Shown: positions 62,001 to 64,000 of the stretch, piece by piece
How the letters are laid out: the number at the start of each line of letters is the position of its first letter
Numbering within the stretch: position 1 is the stretch's first letter
Assembly: GCA_030762935.1 (NCBI GenBank)
Contig: CM060900.1
Location: 292,501,736 to 292,565,735, forward strand
Source: Hymenopus coronatus
Taxonomy: Eukaryota; Arthropoda; Insecta; Mantodea; Hymenopodidae
Direction of reading: 5' to 3'
Length of the DNA stretch: 64,000 bases
The notes under the pieces: generated by a model
The model's database searches: none
Told to the model about the DNA's origin: nothing
The model's input: the letters and a program-made list of their open reading frames with translations, nothing else
Made by a program: the position numbers and the translations under genes

Positions 62001-62610
62001 ACAGGCTTTTAGTGAGTGGGTTATGTGCTCTGATTCCTTGAGTGTTTTTCAGAGCCTGAGATTGCTGTACAGCCCCCATCCCCTTGTACAGCGTGTCCGG
62101 GATTGTCTCCATTCGCTTGCCGAATCGGGCTTTAACGTCACTTTTTTATGGGTTCCTGGACACGTCAGCACAAGTGGCAATGAGGCCGCTGACGCCGCTG
62201 CGAAGGCCGTCATTTCGGCCCCCATGTGTTCTAACGCACCTGTGCCTTCTGGGGATTTACGCGGTTTTTACCAACATCTTATCCTTTTGCGTTGGAATTC
62301 TGCCTGGGCCGATCTGCAGGGGAATAAACTTCGGGTTGTGAAGCCCCTCCCTGTCACCTGGAATACATCCTCTCTCGTGTGCCGTCTCGATGAGGTTCTT
62401 TTAACTAGACTCCGTATCGGGCACTGTCGTTTTAGTCACAGTCATTTATTGTCTTCGGATCCTGCACCGCTTTGTGTTCACTGTCGTGAGCCCTTGACTG
62501 TGAGGCATGTTTTAATCAAGTGTCAGTTTTTAGCTCTCTCAAGTTTGTCCGTTGGTATACCAGCAGGAATTTCGGAGATACTGGCGGATGACCTTGTTTC
62601 CATGGAATGA
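59054..62610 (+). pseudogene. LINE ORF2: endonuclease, reverse transcriptase, RNase H
   Basis: ATG at 59,054 opens the endonuclease ('LLTWNTRGI', 'VVCLQETKL'), whose C-terminal 'SDTHSSDHC' is at about 59,616-59,645 in another frame. RT fragments: 'TAPGPDGSHTAML' (about 60,316), 'VVPILKPAKDRHLPSSY', 'AVFFDLEKAHDT' (about 60,700), 'GVPQGSVLS' (60,875-60,905) and the catalytic FVDD (60,973-60,984). RNase H: 'IYADGSEDATGVGCAF' (about 61,854), 'STAELFGVYQAL', 'CSDSLSV', 'WVPGHVSTSGNEAADAAAK' (about 62,150). A terminal CVHC…TVRHVLIKC motif lies at about 62,473-62,523. At least four frameshifts or stops break it. It nicks target DNA and copies the RNA there. Confidence 0.9.
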
Positions 62611-62890
62611 GTTTTAAATTTTATGCATCAGATCGGTAGGAGCCACCGTCTATGATTTGCACGTGTTGCCAGTGTGCCTTTTATTTAACAACCTGGTGGC
62701 ATCGTTTACCGGTGGCGCTCTACTATTACATAGGATATAGTTTTGGGTTCCACAGCTCCTGACACTGAGTTAGCTACTTGTTTGTTGTGTTTTAGTTTTT
62801 AGTGTGCAACCCTGGTTCCTCGCTTTTTAATTTCCTTTTAAATCCTGGTTGTTCGGGCGCTAATAACCATAGTCGTTGAGCGCCCTAAAG

Positions 62891-62927
62891 CTCTACTACT
62901 ACTGCTGCTGCCGCTGCCTCCGCCGCC
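62891..62927 (+). repeat. CTN-repeat 3' tail of the LINE
   Basis: A 37-bp run of CTA, CTG, CCG, CCT and CCG triplets ends exactly at the target duplication, so it is the element's 3' terminus. Confidence 0.85.
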
Positions 62928-62940
62928 ACCGTTTAAGATT
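62928..62940. repeat. LINE target-site duplication, right
   Basis: accgtttaagatt, identical to 57,001-57,013. Confidence 0.93.
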
Positions 62941-64000
62941 GTTTTATGTAAGATTCAAAATTCCTAATGAGAAAATGGCAGCGAATTTTCTCAAATTTTG
63001 TGGCAAGGGGAACATTGCGATTATGTAATGTATTTTCACAATAAAATTCCTGAAACTATTTATATTAAGCAAAAAAACCTATCCAATTCTAATCAAATTT
63101 GATAATCATATTAACATAAAAGTGTTATCACAGCAAACGTTTAAGAAAAATCCATATTGAAATATAGAAATTTGAACTTCCACTCCCAGGATCCCTTTAA
63201 AACCCCAGATGGAGGTTTACAGATACTTCTCCCAACACAAATTATCCGTTAGGTTGATAGCCTTCGTAGTTTTATTTTTATCAAAACATTTAAACAATAT
63301 ATTTGAAGTACTGACATAACAGCTAACGTGAGCGTTGTTGAATTCTGTCTAAATTGGCATTTGAAGTTATCATCATTCTCCATGAGCTTTTATAGCTGGC
63401 AAACCATAATGCGTACGCAGCTTAAAATGTATTTAGGGAAAAATAAACAGCTCATGTAAGTGTTCAGCTTGTGGCGAATAATTTTATTCCGACATTAGCC
63501 ATTTGGGAAATATAAACCAATTCATCTGCAAGTTGGATTAAAAGCCTATATTATCGCCATGTATGAACGTTTTAAACGAAGAGAAACAATCAATATTTTC
63601 ATGCGAACTCGCGAAAGGCAAATCAGGTGAGAAGTTGTATACCGATAGTGCACGTGCATGAAATCACGCAGGAAGAAGTGCGAATTAAATAATTTCCTTT
63701 AATCGGAAATAACCTCTGATATAAGTTTTGTCAGGTTTAAAGTGGAGGGAAAAATCACGCTTTGTAAGCAAATACAATAAATAAAGAATAAATCTTAATT
63801 CAAATGAGTTGAGATATTTATGAATATCGGAAGCCAATACAGCTTAGTTTAACACATTCTTTATTATTAAGTGCCGCTCATCATGAAAATGTTATGTACA
63901 TCCTGGTTTATGTCGCTCTGAGTTTTTCTGGAGTTATAACATTACTGTTATGAATGTGATTTCTTAAAGGTAAGTCTACGGAAAATGTGTTGCATTTACA
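62941..64000. other. Unassigned DNA downstream of the LINE
   Basis: AT-rich; no coding region, RNA gene or repeat recognised. Confidence 0.55.

Larger units (their letters stand above)
57014..62927 (+). mobile_element. Full-length non-LTR retrotransposon (RNase H-bearing, Jockey/I/R1 group)
   Basis: A 5.9-kb unit lies between perfect 13-bp duplications. It has a GC-richer 5' leader (57,014-57,819), ORF1 with zinc knuckles, ORF2 with apurinic-type endonuclease, reverse transcriptase, RNase H and a C-terminal Cys/His motif, then a 3' UTR. The 3' end has a small hairpin-capable 'gggcgctaa…gagcgccc' (about 62,854-62,885) and a CTN-repeat tail (62,891-62,927) rather than poly-A. Both ORFs carry frameshifts, so it is inactive. 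Clade assignment is by domain content, not by phylogeny. Confidence 0.93.

Overview
This window looks like gene-poor, repeat-dense nuclear DNA of an arthropod, probably an insect; lineage is not resolved. It is AT-rich with many microsatellites. Almost everything recognisable is a transposable element or its decayed coding region: Ty3/Gypsy, piggyBac, a Mutator-like transposase of arthropod type, a RNase H-bearing non-LTR retrotransposon, tRNA-headed SINEs, and a protein-primed DNA polymerase B of Polinton (Maverick) type. No host protein gene, rRNA or free-standing tRNA could be supported.

Region by region. 1-4.37 kb: unassigned DNA with SINE copies. 4,378-16,554: a Ty3/Gypsy element with both LTRs, a tRNA-Lys-type primer-binding site and a 4-bp target duplication (AGAG). 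It has been hit by at least five later insertions: a SINE in its 5' LTR, a SINE in gag, an unclassified DNA transposon at about 8.75-11.2 kb, an internally deleted piggyBac at 12,776-14,674 sitting in a TTAA of the RNase H coding region, and a SINE tail in its 3' LTR. 16.6-28.4 kb: no gene seen; simple repeats, one SINE, one minimal SINE-tail insertion and one weak cysteine-rich remnant. About 28.4-31.5 kb: a second Gypsy-like element with only leader and gag left, split by a SINE that has its own target duplication. 31.8-32.9 kb: a possible hAT-like non-autonomous element.

About 33.1-51.3 kb is the most striking part: an imperfect palindrome of about 18 kb. Its two arms run in opposite orientation and each carries one decayed Polinton-type PolB gene with the N-termini facing the centre. 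The centre is an inverted pair of tandem arrays with a unit of about 415 bp. The arms differ by later events: a 1.7-kb GC-rich LINE ORF1 insertion and a SINE in the right arm; a SINE tail, an (ATT)n expansion and an outer tandem duplication in the left arm. A third PolB fragment lies at 54.1-55.3 kb, beyond a Mutator-like element whose long open frame (384 codons) is nearly intact. 57,014-62,927 is a full-length non-LTR retrotransposon bounded by a perfect 13-bp target duplication, with frameshifted ORF1 and ORF2. The last kilobase is unassigned.

The window reads as a record of transposition in layers: target duplications, nesting order and arm-to-arm comparison give a relative chronology. 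Every coding region is broken, so no element here appears autonomous now.
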